Position numbers and translations under genes: made by a program. Below, piece by piece: positions 41,752-51,427 of a stretch of 64,000 bases of DNA; position 1 is the first letter of the stretch; every line of letters begins with the position of its first letter. The notes beneath the pieces are model-generated. The model had not been told where the DNA came from and did no database searches. It saw only the letters and a list, made by a program, of their open reading frames with translations. This stretch comes from Psychroflexus longus (lineage in GTDB: Bacteria; Bacteroidota; Bacteroidia; Flavobacteriales; Flavobacteriaceae): the NCBI RefSeq assembly GCF_020164595.1, contig NZ_JAIQZE010000006.1, forward strand, positions 97,456-161,455. Direction: 5' to 3'.

Positions 41752-43515
41752 ATGACTACATTTGAATCATTAGGCTTAAGCCCTGAAATCTTGAAAGCAA
41801 TCGAAGATTTAGGTTTTGAGTCCCCGAGTGAAGTACAGGAACAAACAATTCCTATCTTACTCGAAGAGCCTACCGATATGGTAGCGCTAGCCCAAACAGG
41901 TACAGGAAAAACTGCAGCATTTGGTTTTCCACTTATTCAGAACATCGACCTTAATTCCAAAAAAACTCAAGGTTTAATTCTTTCTCCAACGCGTGAGTTG
42001 TGTATGCAAATTACCAACGAGCTAAAACAGTATGCAAAATACTATCAAAATCTCAACACAGTTGCAGTTTACGGTGGAGCTAGTATTACTGACCAGGCGA
42101 GGCAAATAAAAAGAGGCGCACAAATTATCGTCGCCACTCCTGGACGTATGAAAGATATGATCCAGAGAAATATTATCGATATTTCCAACATCAGTATTTG
42201 TATTCTTGACGAAGCAGATGAGATGTTGAATATGGGATTCTTTGAAGATATAAAAGAGATTTTATCTCATTCTTCAGATCAAAAGAACACATGGTTATTT
42301 AGTGCTACGATGCCAAAAGAGGTATCGATGATCGCTAAAAAATTCATGAAATCACCTAAAGAAATTACTGTTGGTCAGAAAAACATTTCGACCAAATCTG
42401 TAAGCCACGAATACTTTATTGTAAGCGGCCGTGATCGTTACAGCGCAGTTAAGCGTGTGGTTGATGCCAATCCAGATATTTATGCAGTAATCTTTTGTAG
42501 AACCAAACGAGATACTCAAAAAGTAGCTGAGAAGTTAATTGAAGACGGCTACAGTGCTTCTGCACTTCATGGTGACTTGAGCCAGGCTCAAAGAGATATG
42601 GTAATGAATAGTTTCAGAAAGAAACAAATTCAAATGCTTGTAGCAACTGATGTAGCTGCCCGTGGAATTGATGTTGACGATATCACACACGTGATCAATT
42701 ATCAATTGCCAGATGAGATCGAAACTTACACTCACCGAAGTGGAAGAACTGGTCGTGCTGGTAAAGAAGGTAAATCTTTGGTAATCGTTACCAAAAGTGA
42801 GGTTAGAAAGATTCGCCAGGTTGAAAAAATTATTGGTCAAAAATTTACTCAAGAGGAATTACCTTCTGGAGATGAAATTTGTAAGCGCCAGTTGTTTCAC
42901 TTAGCTGATGAAATCAAAAGTACAACCATTAATCCTGAGATAGATTCTTTTATCCCAGATCTGGAAGCTCAGTTTGAAGATTTAAGCAAAGAAGAAATCA
43001 TCAAGAAGTTCTTTTCTGTAGAATTTACAAGATTCCATAATTACTATAAAAACGCTCCAAAAATAACTCAACATTCCGCAGAAGATTCTTATTCTTCTGG
43101 AAAAGATTATGGAGACGAAACACGTTTCTTTATCAATATTGGTGAAAAGGATGGATTTAACTGGATGTCTTTAAAAGACTTCTTAAAAGAACAGTTGAAT
43201 CTTGATCGTGATGGTGTTGCAAAAGTGGATGTGAAAAATACATTCTCTTTCTTCAACGTTCCTACAGATGATGTTGAAAAAGTAGAAAGTACATTTGATA
43301 CATTTAAACTTAAAGGAAGACACGTAAATGTTGAAATCACCAAAGACCAGAAAAGTGGTGGTGGTGGAAGAAAAGGTGGCGGTGGAGGCCGTGATCGTGG
43401 AGACCGCAAACCAAGAAAACGCTTTGACAAAAGTAGTTCTTCAGATTTTAAAGGAAAAAAATCAGGTGGTTCTAGTGTAAAAAGTTCTTTCGAAAGAAGA
43501 AGAAAGAAAAGCTAA
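41752..43515 (+). CDS. DEAD-box RNA helicase (DeaD/CsdA-like)
   Basis: The 587-residue helicase has AQTGTGKTAAFGFP (motif I), PTRELCMQI (Ia), TPGR, LDEADEML (II), FSATMP (III), ATDVAARGIDVDDI (V) and HRSGRTGRAGKEG (VI). A DbpA-type RNA-binding domain (about 455-530) follows, then a Gly/Arg/Lys-rich tail with runs of glycine that binds RNA. It should unwind structured RNA in ribosome assembly or cold adaptation. It has its own -7 box and a 12-bp hairpin after its stop. Confidence 0.93.
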   Translation: MTTFESLGLSPEILKAIEDLGFESPSEVQEQTIPILLEEPTDMVALAQTGTGKTAAFGFPLIQNIDLNSKKTQGLILSPTRELCMQITNELKQYAKYYQNLNTVAVYGGASITDQARQIKRGAQIIVATPGRMKDMIQRNIIDISNISICILDEADEMLNMGFFEDIKEILSHSSDQKNTWLFSATMPKEVSMIAKKFMKSPKEITVGQKNISTKSVSHEYFIVSGRDRYSAVKRVVDANPDIYAVIFCRTKRDTQKVAEKLIEDGYSASALHGDLSQAQRDMVMNSFRKKQIQMLVATDVAARGIDVDDITHVINYQLPDEIETYTHRSGRTGRAGKEGKSLVIVTKSEVRKIRQVEKIIGQKFTQEELPSGDEICKRQLFHLADEIKSTTINPEIDSFIPDLEAQFEDLSKEEIIKKFFSVEFTRFHNYYKNAPKITQHSAEDSYSSGKDYGDETRFFINIGEKDGFNWMSLKDFLKEQLNLDRDGVAKVDVKNTFSFFNVPTDDVEKVESTFDTFKLKGRHVNVEITKDQKSGGGGRKGGGGGRDRGDRKPRKRFDKSSSSDFKGKKSGGSSVKSSFERRRKKS

Positions 43516-43533
43516 ATTAAGTTGTAAAAAGCC

Positions 43534-43562
43534 ATTTCGATACAAGCTTATTGTATCGAAAT
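43534..43562 (+). terminator. Perfect 12-bp hairpin after helicase gene
   Basis: ATTTCGATACAA (43534-43545) pairs with TTGTATCGAAAT (43551-43562) around GCTTA. T residues follow only 5 nt later (CTATTTTT), so it may be a weak terminator, an RNA-stabilising 3' hairpin or a palindromic binding site. Confidence 0.55.
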
Positions 43563-43577
43563 GACTATTTTTAAAAT

Positions 43578-44348
43578 ATGGTTTACAAACATTTATTTTT
43601 AATTTTTTGCATTTCCCTGATTTCATTTACTAGCTGGAGTCAAGATGAAGATTTAGAGGTTATTACAGGAGTTGTCATGAATGCAGCTAATGATAAACCT
43701 TTGGAAAATGTCAATATTGTAAACATCAATACAGTTAAAGGTTCTACAACAAACAAAGATGGAGAGTTCAAGCTCAAAGCAAGAATAAGTGACACTTTAT
43801 ATCTTTCTTACTTAGGTTTTAGATCTATACAAGTTAAAATTACTGAGGACTGGGTAAAGTTTGGTGACGTCAAAATAAAAATGACAGAATCTGCAATTGC
43901 CTTGCAGGAAGTAAAATTAAATGAAATCCACCTCACAGGTTATCTTGAGATAGATGCCCAAAACATTCCAATTTACGATAATTACAGATATAGCATATCT
44001 GGATTAGACTATGCCTACGAAGGTGGTAACTATCAAAAAAGTGCCATTTCAAAAGTCTTGCAATCCATTTCAAATCCAGCTGATTTGCTTTACAAAACCT
44101 TTAGCAAAAAAGATCAGCAAATGCGTCGTTTACGAAAAATGAAAATGAACGAAAGCATTAAGGACATTCTTCAGGATAAATTTGACCGAGAAACACTTTC
44201 AGCAGTACTTCAAATAAGTAAAGACGATATTGATCAGGTTTTGGATAGATGTAATTATTCCAGAGACTTTATCACAACTGCAAACGATTTGCAAGTTCTC
44301 GATGCTATAAGCAGCTGTTACGAAGAATACAGAGCCATAAACAGATAA
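43578..44348 (+). CDS. CarboxypepD-regulatory-like secreted protein
   Basis: The 256-residue protein has a signal peptide (HLFLIFCISLISFTSW, cleaved near SWSQ). A carboxypeptidase-regulatory-like beta-sandwich (about 27-115) has VITGVVMNAANDKPLENVN and TTNKDGEFKLKA. An unknown helical C-terminal region (about 150-256) has basic helices MRRLRKMKMNESIK. Bacteroidetes use such domains at the front of TonB receptors and on surface proteins; here no barrel follows. It is 4 nt from the sirtuin start, so the two may be co-transcribed. Confidence 0.82.
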   Translation: MVYKHLFLIFCISLISFTSWSQDEDLEVITGVVMNAANDKPLENVNIVNINTVKGSTTNKDGEFKLKARISDTLYLSYLGFRSIQVKITEDWVKFGDVKIKMTESAIALQEVKLNEIHLTGYLEIDAQNIPIYDNYRYSISGLDYAYEGGNYQKSAISKVLQSISNPADLLYKTFSKKDQQMRRLRKMKMNESIKDILQDKFDRETLSAVLQISKDDIDQVLDRCNYSRDFITTANDLQVLDAISSCYEEYRAINR

Positions 44349-44352
44349 GTTT

Positions 44353-45030
44353 TTGAAACACATCAGCGTACTTACTGGAGCAGGAATAAGCGCAGAAAGT
44401 GGCGTGAAAACCTTCAGAGATCATGATGGCCTTTGGGAAGGACACGATGTGATGCAAGTTGCTACCCCACAAGGATTTGAGCAAAATCCGAAATTAGTTT
44501 TAGACTTTTATAACCAAAGAAGAAGACAGTTAAAATCTGTCCTCCCCAATCAGGCACACCAACTTTTGGTCGATCTTGAAAAACAATTTGCCGTAGATAT
44601 TATCACACAAAATGTCGATGATCTTCACGAAAGAGCTGGTAGCTCCAACGTCACGCATCTTCATGGTGAACTCATGAAAGCGAGAAGTGTAAAAGACGAT
44701 TCCTTAATCTACGATTGGACAGAAGATATACTTTTGGGTGATGTTAATGAAAAACAACATCAACTCAGACCGCACGTGGTATGGTTTGGTGAAGCTGTTC
44801 CCATGATGGAGAAAGCTATAGACATCATTAGTAATACCGATATCATCATTATTATTGGAACCTCCATGCAGGTTTATCCTGCGGCTGGACTTATAGATTT
44901 TGCGCCCGATCGTACGCCCATTTATTTTATAGATCCGAACCCATCCATTTCAGAATCAAACAGAATTCATATAACTGCTGAAAAAGCTACAACAGGCGTT
45001 CAAAAAGTAGTAGAAAAACTTTTGAATTGA
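44353..45030 (+). CDS. cobB: NAD-dependent protein deacylase (sirtuin, CobB type)
   Basis: The 225-residue sirtuin starts at TTG 44353, since the Sir2 motif GAGISAESGVKTFR comes at residue 9. QNVDDLHERAG and the catalytic His of HLHGE are present. FYNQRRRQL carries the Tyr-x2-Arg pair that lets CobB/SIRT5 enzymes remove succinyl or malonyl groups. The zinc-binding cysteines are missing from the LMKARSVKDDS to LRPHVVWFGE region. It likely removes acyl groups from metabolic enzymes. Confidence 0.92.
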   Translation: MKHISVLTGAGISAESGVKTFRDHDGLWEGHDVMQVATPQGFEQNPKLVLDFYNQRRRQLKSVLPNQAHQLLVDLEKQFAVDIITQNVDDLHERAGSSNVTHLHGELMKARSVKDDSLIYDWTEDILLGDVNEKQHQLRPHVVWFGEAVPMMEKAIDIISNTDIIIIIGTSMQVYPAAGLIDFAPDRTPIYFIDPNPSISESNRIHITAEKATTGVQKVVEKLLN

Positions 45031-45136
45031 AGATGACAATAAATAAACTCGTTAGCATTTAAGGGAAGAGCCGTTTTAGGAAAAGATTTGAGGATTAAAA
45101 GTAAATGCATTATACCTTAAAATGTTGATGAAAGCT

Positions 45137-45144
45137 TATATTTG
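45137..45144 (+). promoter_or_regulatory. -7 box of purB
   Basis: TATATTTG matches TAnnTTTG exactly and lies 23 nt before the purB ATG at 45168. A TTG at a proper -33 distance is not clear. Confidence 0.5.
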
Positions 45145-45167
45145 CTAGCGAATTTAAATTTCAATTC

Positions 45168-46505
45168 ATGAATCCGCTTGACGCAATTTCCCCTATTGAC
45201 GGACGATATTCTTCCAAAACAAAATCTCTAAGCAGCTACTTTAGCGAACATGCTTTGATAAAATACAGAGTAAGAGTAGAAATTGAATATTTTATCGCCT
45301 TGTGCGAACTTCCAGTTCCACAACTAAAAACCGTTGATAAATCTTTATATCCAAGTCTACGATCTATCTATCTGGATTTAACTATTGAAGATGCAGAACA
45401 CATCAAATCAATCGAGAAAGTGACCAATCACGATGTGAAAGCCGTTGAGTATTTTATCAAAGAACGAATGGATCTTTTGAATTTAAAAACTTCAAAGGAG
45501 TTTATCCACTTTGGTTTGACATCTCAAGACATCAATAATACTGCCGTTCCACTAAGTTTACTTGAAGCTATTCATGAAGTTTATATTCCTGAACTTGAAA
45601 AAGTGATCGCTATGATAGAGAGTAAAGCCAAAGACTGGGCTGAAGTTCCTATGCTAGCTAGAACTCACGGTCAACCCGCTTCTCCAACTCGATTAGGAAA
45701 AGAATTTGAGGTTTTTGTCGTTAGACTCAAAGAACAACTCAACCAACTCATAGCAGTTCCCTCATCTGCTAAATTTGGTGGCGCCACAGGAAATTTCAAC
45801 GCTCACAAAGTCGCCTATCCTGAAATTGACTGGAGAAATTTTGGAAAAGAATTTGTAGAAACACGTTTAAAATTAAAGCACTCCTTCCCTACTACTCAAA
45901 TTGAACATTACGATAATATGGCTTCGAGTTTTGATGCCATGAAACGTATTAATACAATTTTACTTGATTTTGATAAAGACATCTGGAGTTACGTTTCCAT
46001 GGATTATTTTAAACAAAAAATCAAAGAAGGTGAAGTGGGATCATCAGCAATGCCGCATAAAGTCAATCCGATTGATTTTGAAAATTCTGAGGGAAACCTT
46101 GGCATCGCCAATGCTCTTTTAGAACACCTTTCTGCAAAACTTCCAATAAGCAGACTACAAAGAGACTTAACTGATAGCACAGTATTAAGAAATATTGGCG
46201 TTCCTCTTGGTCACATGCTCATTGCCTTACAATCTACAGCCAAAGGTCTTGATAAGTTGGTCCTGAATTCTGATAAACTTCAAAAAGATCTCAGTGAAAA
46301 TTGGGCTGTAGTAGCTGAAGCTATTCAGACCATTTTGAGACGAGAGAATTTTAAAAACCCTTATGAAGCCTTAAAAGGGTTGACGCGAACCAATTCTAAA
46401 ATTGACGAAAAAAGTATTTCAACCTTTATCGATTCACTTGAAGTTTCTGATAGCGTGAGAGCAGAACTCAAAGCGATCACACCTTCAAATTACACGGGGA
46501 TATAA
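45168..46505 (+). CDS. purB: Adenylosuccinate lyase
   Basis: The 445-residue enzyme splits adenylosuccinate and SAICAR in purine synthesis. It starts LDAISPIDGRYSSKT and has TNHDVKAVEYF, HFGLTSQDINNTA, ARTHGQPASPTRLGKE (general acid/base His) and the flexible signature loop GSSAMPHKVNPIDFEN. The layout matches the long bacterial PurB (E. coli type). menA follows after 3 nt; the link seems to be transcription only. Confidence 0.96.
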   Translation: MNPLDAISPIDGRYSSKTKSLSSYFSEHALIKYRVRVEIEYFIALCELPVPQLKTVDKSLYPSLRSIYLDLTIEDAEHIKSIEKVTNHDVKAVEYFIKERMDLLNLKTSKEFIHFGLTSQDINNTAVPLSLLEAIHEVYIPELEKVIAMIESKAKDWAEVPMLARTHGQPASPTRLGKEFEVFVVRLKEQLNQLIAVPSSAKFGGATGNFNAHKVAYPEIDWRNFGKEFVETRLKLKHSFPTTQIEHYDNMASSFDAMKRINTILLDFDKDIWSYVSMDYFKQKIKEGEVGSSAMPHKVNPIDFENSEGNLGIANALLEHLSAKLPISRLQRDLTDSTVLRNIGVPLGHMLIALQSTAKGLDKLVLNSDKLQKDLSENWAVVAEAIQTILRRENFKNPYEALKGLTRTNSKIDEKSISTFIDSLEVSDSVRAELKAITPSNYTGI

Positions 46506-46508
46506 GTT

Positions 46509-47423
46509 ATGACCAAAACCGCCGCCTGGATTTCTGCAGCTCGTTTACGAACACTTCCTCTTTCATTGTCTGGAATCCTTGTGGGTTCAGCCTTAGCTTT
46601 TCCTTCAGGAGAATTTAATTCCGTTATATTTTGGCTAGCTATGGCAACCACTCTTGGTCTTCAAATTCTTTCCAATTTTGCCAATGATTATGGTGATGGT
46701 GTAAAAGGTACTGATAATGAAGAACGCATCGGCCCAATGCGAGCTTTGCAAAGTGGAGTCATTACAGACCGAGAAATGAAGAAGGGTATTATTGTAACCT
46801 CTATCCTAACAGCTTTATTTGCGTTGGCTCTTATTTATTTGAGTTTTGGGAAAGACAATTTTTTGTTGAGCCTCCTTTTTATTGGTCTTGGAACTTCTGC
46901 CATCATCGCCGCTATTAAATATACCGTTGGCGATTCAGCTTACGGTTATAGAGGACTTGGCGATTTGTTTGTGTTTATATTCTTCGGCTTAGTCAGTGTT
47001 TTGGGAGTTAATTTTTTGATGACCAAGGAAATTAATTTATGGCTTCTTTTACCAGCAATAAGTATTGGTTTTTTAAGCAGTGCTGTTTTGAACCTGAATA
47101 ACATGAGGGATGAAAACAGTGATAGAAATGCTAGTAAAAAAACGCTTGTAGTAATCTATGGAAAACGATTTGCAAAGATTTATCATTTTAGCCTCATAGC
47201 GATTTCCTTCTTTAGTTTGTCGATCTTTTTGGTAATGTCCTTCGACAGCGAACCTATCTGGATTTTAGTTCCTCTTTTAGCTTTCATTCCTTTGGTGGTT
47301 CATTTGAAAAAAATTATAAAATATCAAGATCCCCAGGTGCTTGACCCAGAACTAAAGAAAGTAGCCTTAAGTACTTTTGCCCTTTCCATTTCCTTATTCT
47401 TGATTCTATTCATCATATATTGA
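46509..47423 (+). CDS. menA: 1,4-dihydroxy-2-naphthoate polyprenyltransferase
   Basis: The 304-residue UbiA-family membrane enzyme attaches the prenyl tail in menaquinone synthesis. The first Asp-rich motif is NFANDYGDGVKGTDNEER (with RIGPMRALQSG after it) and the second is NLNNMRDENSDRNA. Eight or nine hydrophobic helices are visible. Menaquinone is the usual flavobacterial quinone. It lies 3 nt behind purB. Confidence 0.94.
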   Translation: MTKTAAWISAARLRTLPLSLSGILVGSALAFPSGEFNSVIFWLAMATTLGLQILSNFANDYGDGVKGTDNEERIGPMRALQSGVITDREMKKGIIVTSILTALFALALIYLSFGKDNFLLSLLFIGLGTSAIIAAIKYTVGDSAYGYRGLGDLFVFIFFGLVSVLGVNFLMTKEINLWLLLPAISIGFLSSAVLNLNNMRDENSDRNASKKTLVVIYGKRFAKIYHFSLIAISFFSLSIFLVMSFDSEPIWILVPLLAFIPLVVHLKKIIKYQDPQVLDPELKKVALSTFALSISLFLILFIIY

Positions 47424-47484
47424 AGAATAGATTAAGAAAACTTGACTTTGAAACATTAATTTGTAAATTGAAAAAAAATATCTG

Positions 47485-48366
47485 ATGGATTTTAAAAGAA
47501 AAATGTTACGTGATGATGCCTTAAAGGGCAAGACAATAATCGTTACTGGTGGAGGAAGTGGCTTAGGCAAATCTATGACTCAATACTTCCTGGAACTAGG
47601 AGCAAACGTAGTTATCACAAGTAGAAATCTGGATAAACTCAAAGTAACGGCAACGGCTTTGGAAGAGGAAACCGGTGGAAAATGCCTTCCTGTGCAATGC
47701 GATGTAAGACATTATGAGCAGGTTGAGCAGATGATTGATGAGGCTCATGAAGCTTTTGGAGAGGTTGATATTCTTTTGAATAATGCTGCTGGAAACTTCA
47801 TTTCTCCAACCGAAAGATTATCTGCCAATGCTTTTGATACTATCATAGACATTGTCTTAAAAGGGTCAAAGAATTGCACTTTAGCCTTGGGTAAGCATTG
47901 GATTGATAAAAAACAAACCAACAAAACAGTCCTCAATATTGTAACCACATATGCCTGGACTGGTTCTGCATTTGTGGTACCTAGTGCCACAGCAAAAGCT
48001 GGAGTTCTAGCCATGACCAGATCACTAGCTGTAGAATGGGCGAAATACGGCATTCGCTTCAATGCCATTGCTCCAGGTCCTTTTCCGACTAAAGGTGCAT
48101 GGGATAGACTTCTACCTGGGGAACTCAAAGAGAAGTTTGATCTGGCCAAAAAGGTTCCGCTCAAAAGAGTTGGCGATCATCAGGAGTTAGCCAACCTGGC
48201 GGCTTATTTAGTTTCAGATTTTGCTCACTACCTTAATGGAGAAGTCATTACAATTGATGGCGGAGAGTGGCTCAAAGGTGCTGGTCAGTTTAATCTTCTT
48301 GAGCAAGTCACGCCTGAAATGTGGGATCAGCTGGAGCAGATGATTCGGGCTCAGAAAAAGAGTTAA
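47485..48366 (+). CDS. SDR family 2,4-dienoyl-CoA reductase-like protein
   Basis: The 293-residue SDR protein has a coenzyme loop GGGSGLGKS, NNAAGNF and VVPSATAKAGVLAM. The classical Tyr of Y-x3-K is Ser here, as in the mitochondrial-type 2,4-dienoyl-CoA reductase, whose Ser-x3-Lys and GP(F/I)xTKGA region it shares (PGPFPTKGAWDRL). It probably reduces dienoyl-CoA in unsaturated fatty-acid breakdown. There is no cluster of beta-oxidation genes around it. Confidence 0.87.
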   Translation: MDFKRKMLRDDALKGKTIIVTGGGSGLGKSMTQYFLELGANVVITSRNLDKLKVTATALEEETGGKCLPVQCDVRHYEQVEQMIDEAHEAFGEVDILLNNAAGNFISPTERLSANAFDTIIDIVLKGSKNCTLALGKHWIDKKQTNKTVLNIVTTYAWTGSAFVVPSATAKAGVLAMTRSLAVEWAKYGIRFNAIAPGPFPTKGAWDRLLPGELKEKFDLAKKVPLKRVGDHQELANLAAYLVSDFAHYLNGEVITIDGGEWLKGAGQFNLLEQVTPEMWDQLEQMIRAQKKS

Positions 48367-48457
48367 AATAATTTTTTTTAATTTTCACAAACAGACAAAG
48401 GTATAATCGTATGCCATAAATATTTGTAATTTTACAACTCATAATTCATAACTTTTA

Positions 48458-49222
48458 ATGGGTAAAATAATTTCAATAGCTAACCAAAAAGGAGGTGTTG
48501 GTAAAACAACAACAGCTGTCAACCTTGCAGCAGCATTGGGTGTATTAGAAAAAAAAGTGCTACTCATCGATGCAGATCCACAAGCTAATGCGACTTCTGG
48601 ATTAGGAATAGATATAGAAACAGTAGAAATCGGTACCTATCAACTTTTGGAACATACCAAAAATGCTGAGGAAGCCATCATGGAAACAGATTCTCCAAAC
48701 CTAGAATTGATCCCTTCTCACATAGATCTGGTTGCTATTGAGCTGGAATTGGTAGATATGGAGCGACGAGAGTATATGCTCAAAGAAGCATTGATGCCAA
48801 TTAAGTCCAAATTTGATTACATTCTTATAGATTGTGCTCCCTCTTTAGGTCTACTAACTTTAAATGCGCTTACTGCTTCAGATTCTGTTTTGATCCCTAT
48901 TCAATGTGAATACTTTGCTTTGGAGGGATTAGGAAAATTATTAAATACCATTAAAAGTGTACAAAAAATTCATAATCAGCAATTAAGCATTGAAGGCTTG
49001 TTGTTGACGATGTACGATTCAAGATTACGTTTATCCAACCAGGTGGTTGAAGAGGTCAAAAAACACTTCAATGACATGGTCTTCGAAACAATTATACAGC
49101 GAAACGTTCGTTTAAGCGAGGCTCCAAGTTATGGCGAAAGCATTATTAAATATGACGCTGCAAGTAAAGGGGCTAACAATTACTTAAGTTTAGCTGAAGA
49201 AATCATCAAAAAGTCAAAATAA
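48458..49222 (+). CDS. parA: Chromosome partitioning ATPase ParA (Soj)
   Basis: A 254-residue deviant Walker ATPase. KGGVGKTTTAVNLA at the start carries the signature Lys; LLIDADPQANATSGLG and YILIDCAPSLGLLT follow, with QRNVRLSEAPSYGESI near the end. It binds DNA non-specifically and positions ParB-bound origins. It is followed after 4 nt by parB. A length of about 254 marks the chromosomal type, not the longer plasmid type. Confidence 0.96.
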   Translation: MGKIISIANQKGGVGKTTTAVNLAAALGVLEKKVLLIDADPQANATSGLGIDIETVEIGTYQLLEHTKNAEEAIMETDSPNLELIPSHIDLVAIELELVDMERREYMLKEALMPIKSKFDYILIDCAPSLGLLTLNALTASDSVLIPIQCEYFALEGLGKLLNTIKSVQKIHNQQLSIEGLLLTMYDSRLRLSNQVVEEVKKHFNDMVFETIIQRNVRLSEAPSYGESIIKYDAASKGANNYLSLAEEIIKKSK

Positions 49223-49226
49223 ATCC

Positions 49227-50129
49227 ATGGCCAAAACGACAAAGAAAAAAGCTTTAGGAAGAGGTCTTTCAGCATTGCTGAATGATCCTGAAAACGATAT
49301 CAAATCTGCTGAAGATAAAAATGCAGATAAAGTTGTAGGTAATATTGTCGAGTTGAGTCTTGAAGCTATTGAAGTCAATCCTTTTCAGCCGAGAACGAGT
49401 TTTAGTGAAGATGCACTCAAAGAATTAGCATCATCCATTAGAGAACTTGGTGTTATTCAACCCATTACGGTTAGAAAATTAGACTTCAATAAATACCAAT
49501 TGGTTTCTGGGGAGCGTAGATATCGAGCTTCAAAAATGCTTGGTCTGGAAACCATTCCTTCTTATATAAGAATCGCCAATGACCAGGAGTCTTTGGAAAT
49601 GGCTCTTGTAGAAAATATTCAGCGCCAAGATCTTGATCCTATTGAAGTTGCTCTATCCTATCAACGACTTATTGATGAAATTGATTTAACTCAGGAAGAA
49701 ATGAGCGAAAGAATTGGCAAAAATAGGTCGACTATCGCCAATTATCTAAGACTTCTCAAGTTAGACCCTATTGTCCAAACTGGAATGAGAGACGGTTTTT
49801 TGAGCATGGGACATGGTCGAGCTCTCATCAATGTTGACAGTACTGACATTCAACTTCAGGTTTACGAACAAATTTTAAAAGATAAATTATCAGTAAGGGA
49901 AACAGAAGCTTTAGTAAGAAGAATTCAAGATGATTCTGCAAAACCAAAAGACAAAAAAGAACCTAAGGTTGATGAAAAAAAGCAAAAAGCTTTGAAGCAG
50001 ATTTCGTCTTATTTTGGTGCTAAAGTAGAATTAAAAATCAACAAAAAAGGAAATGGAAAACTCATCGTTCCTTTCTCTTCTGATGAAGATTTCCAAAGAA
50101 TTAAAAAATTAATACAAGGTGACTCGTAA
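49227..50129 (+). CDS. parB: Chromosome partitioning protein ParB (Spo0J)
   Basis: The 300-residue protein has the ParB/Srx CTPase region (NPFQPRTSF, GERRYRASKML, ENIQRQDLDPIEVA) and a helix-turn-helix (TQEEMSERIGKNRSTIANYL). A charged linker (KPKDKKEPK) and a C-terminal dimerisation domain end it. It binds parS centromere sites near the replication origin. No perfect parS was recognised in the window. It overlaps the following DUF5683 gene by 11 nt. Confidence 0.96.
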   Translation: MAKTTKKKALGRGLSALLNDPENDIKSAEDKNADKVVGNIVELSLEAIEVNPFQPRTSFSEDALKELASSIRELGVIQPITVRKLDFNKYQLVSGERRYRASKMLGLETIPSYIRIANDQESLEMALVENIQRQDLDPIEVALSYQRLIDEIDLTQEEMSERIGKNRSTIANYLRLLKLDPIVQTGMRDGFLSMGHGRALINVDSTDIQLQVYEQILKDKLSVRETEALVRRIQDDSAKPKDKKEPKVDEKKQKALKQISSYFGAKVELKINKKGNGKLIVPFSSDEDFQRIKKLIQGDS

Positions 50130-50700
50130 TTTCCTCTACTCTCTTGTATTTATACTAGGCGGATGTCTATTTACTTTTGGGCAAGTTCAAGACAGTCTTG
50201 AAATAAAAAGCGTTATGACTTCCACCGAGGACGCTTTCAAACTTGATCTTTACGACCCTTTAGCTCCTGCTAGATCCGCTTTTTATTCCGCAATTTTACC
50301 AGGATTGGGACAGGCTTACAATGGTAGTTATTGGAAAATTCCGCTGGTTTACGCTGGAATTGGAACCAGTTTGTATTTAGTGATACAAAATGACACTGAA
50401 TATAATCGCTATCGGGATGCTTATAAACGAAGACTGGCAGGTTTTACAGATGATGAGTTCCAGAATATTTTGGAAAATGAAGGGCTTATTAATGCTCAAA
50501 AACAATTTAGGCAAAATAAAGAATTTGCGATTTTAGCGACAGTAGCTTTTTATTTATTCAATATCGTAGATGCTAATGTTGACGCTCACCTCCGTCAATT
50601 TGATGTTTCAAAAGATCTTTCACTCAAACCAAATTTTGAGCCTAATTATTTAAGTGGAAACATCGATTATGGTTTAACTTTGAATTTTAAATTTAATTAA
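50119..50700 (+). CDS. DUF5683 domain protein
   Basis: The 193-residue protein starts at GTG 50119, inside parB, and has a signal-like helix (NFLYSLVFILGGCLFTFG). The DUF5683 core is ARSAFYSAILPGLGQAYNGSYWKIPL, with two or more membrane segments (VYAGIGTSLYLVI, FAILATVAFYLFNIVDANVDAHL). The family is common in Bacteroidetes and has no known function. Its place between parB and dapB is conserved in my memory of flavobacterial genomes. dapB starts immediately after its stop. Confidence 0.87.
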   Translation: MTRNFLYSLVFILGGCLFTFGQVQDSLEIKSVMTSTEDAFKLDLYDPLAPARSAFYSAILPGLGQAYNGSYWKIPLVYAGIGTSLYLVIQNDTEYNRYRDAYKRRLAGFTDDEFQNILENEGLINAQKQFRQNKEFAILATVAFYLFNIVDANVDAHLRQFDVSKDLSLKPNFEPNYLSGNIDYGLTLNFKFN

Positions 50701-51417
50701 ATGAGGCTTGCAATACTAGGATACGGTAAAATGGGTAAAACTGTTGAAGAAATTGCCCATTCCAGAGGTCATGACATCGTATACATTTCGTCAGAACAAC
50801 TAGACCTAGATCAATTAAAAAAAGCTGATGTTGCCATAGACTTCAGCGTTCCTGAGGCAGCTTTCAAAAATATTAGTACTTGCCTTGAAAATGGTGTTGC
50901 CATCGTTTCGGGAACAACAGGCTGGTTAGATAATTACGAGGATGCTGTAGATAAGTGTAATTCTGAGTCCGGAAGATTTCTTTATGCTTCCAATTTCAGT
51001 GTTGGCGTTAACATTTTTTTTAAATTGAATTCCTACCTGGCAAAAATGATGTCTGGACTCGAAGAATATGGTGTAAAATTAAAAGAGGTTCATCATTTGG
51101 AAAAGAAGGATGCACCAAGTGGAACTGCAATAAGCTTAGCAGACCAAATCATCGAAGAAACCAATTATAAATCCTGGAATCATCCTCCAAAAGATGATAA
51201 AGCTTCTATTAACATTGAAGCTGAACGAGAAGCTGGTATTTTCGGCTTTCATGATGTTACTTATGATTCTGATATCGATACTATTTCTATTTCACATAAC
51301 GCTAAATCCAGAAAAGGATTCGCTCATGGTGCTGTTGTTGCCGCAGAATGGATTCTAAAACAAAAAGAAGGTGTTTATTCTATGAAAGATGTCCTTCAAC
51401 TCAATTCACCTTCTTAA
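50701..51417 (+). CDS. dapB: 4-hydroxy-tetrahydrodipicolinate reductase
   Basis: The 238-residue enzyme makes tetrahydrodipicolinate for lysine and peptidoglycan. Its NAD(P) loop is LAILGYGKMG, DFSVPEAA and SGTTGWL are conserved, and the catalytic HH-x-x-K signature reads EVHHLEKKDAPSGTA. It begins right after the DUF5683 stop and ends 10 nt before lepB. Confidence 0.95.
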   Translation: MRLAILGYGKMGKTVEEIAHSRGHDIVYISSEQLDLDQLKKADVAIDFSVPEAAFKNISTCLENGVAIVSGTTGWLDNYEDAVDKCNSESGRFLYASNFSVGVNIFFKLNSYLAKMMSGLEEYGVKLKEVHHLEKKDAPSGTAISLADQIIEETNYKSWNHPPKDDKASINIEAEREAGIFGFHDVTYDSDIDTISISHNAKSRKGFAHGAVVAAEWILKQKEGVYSMKDVLQLNSPS

Positions 51418-51427
51418 AACACTTTTC

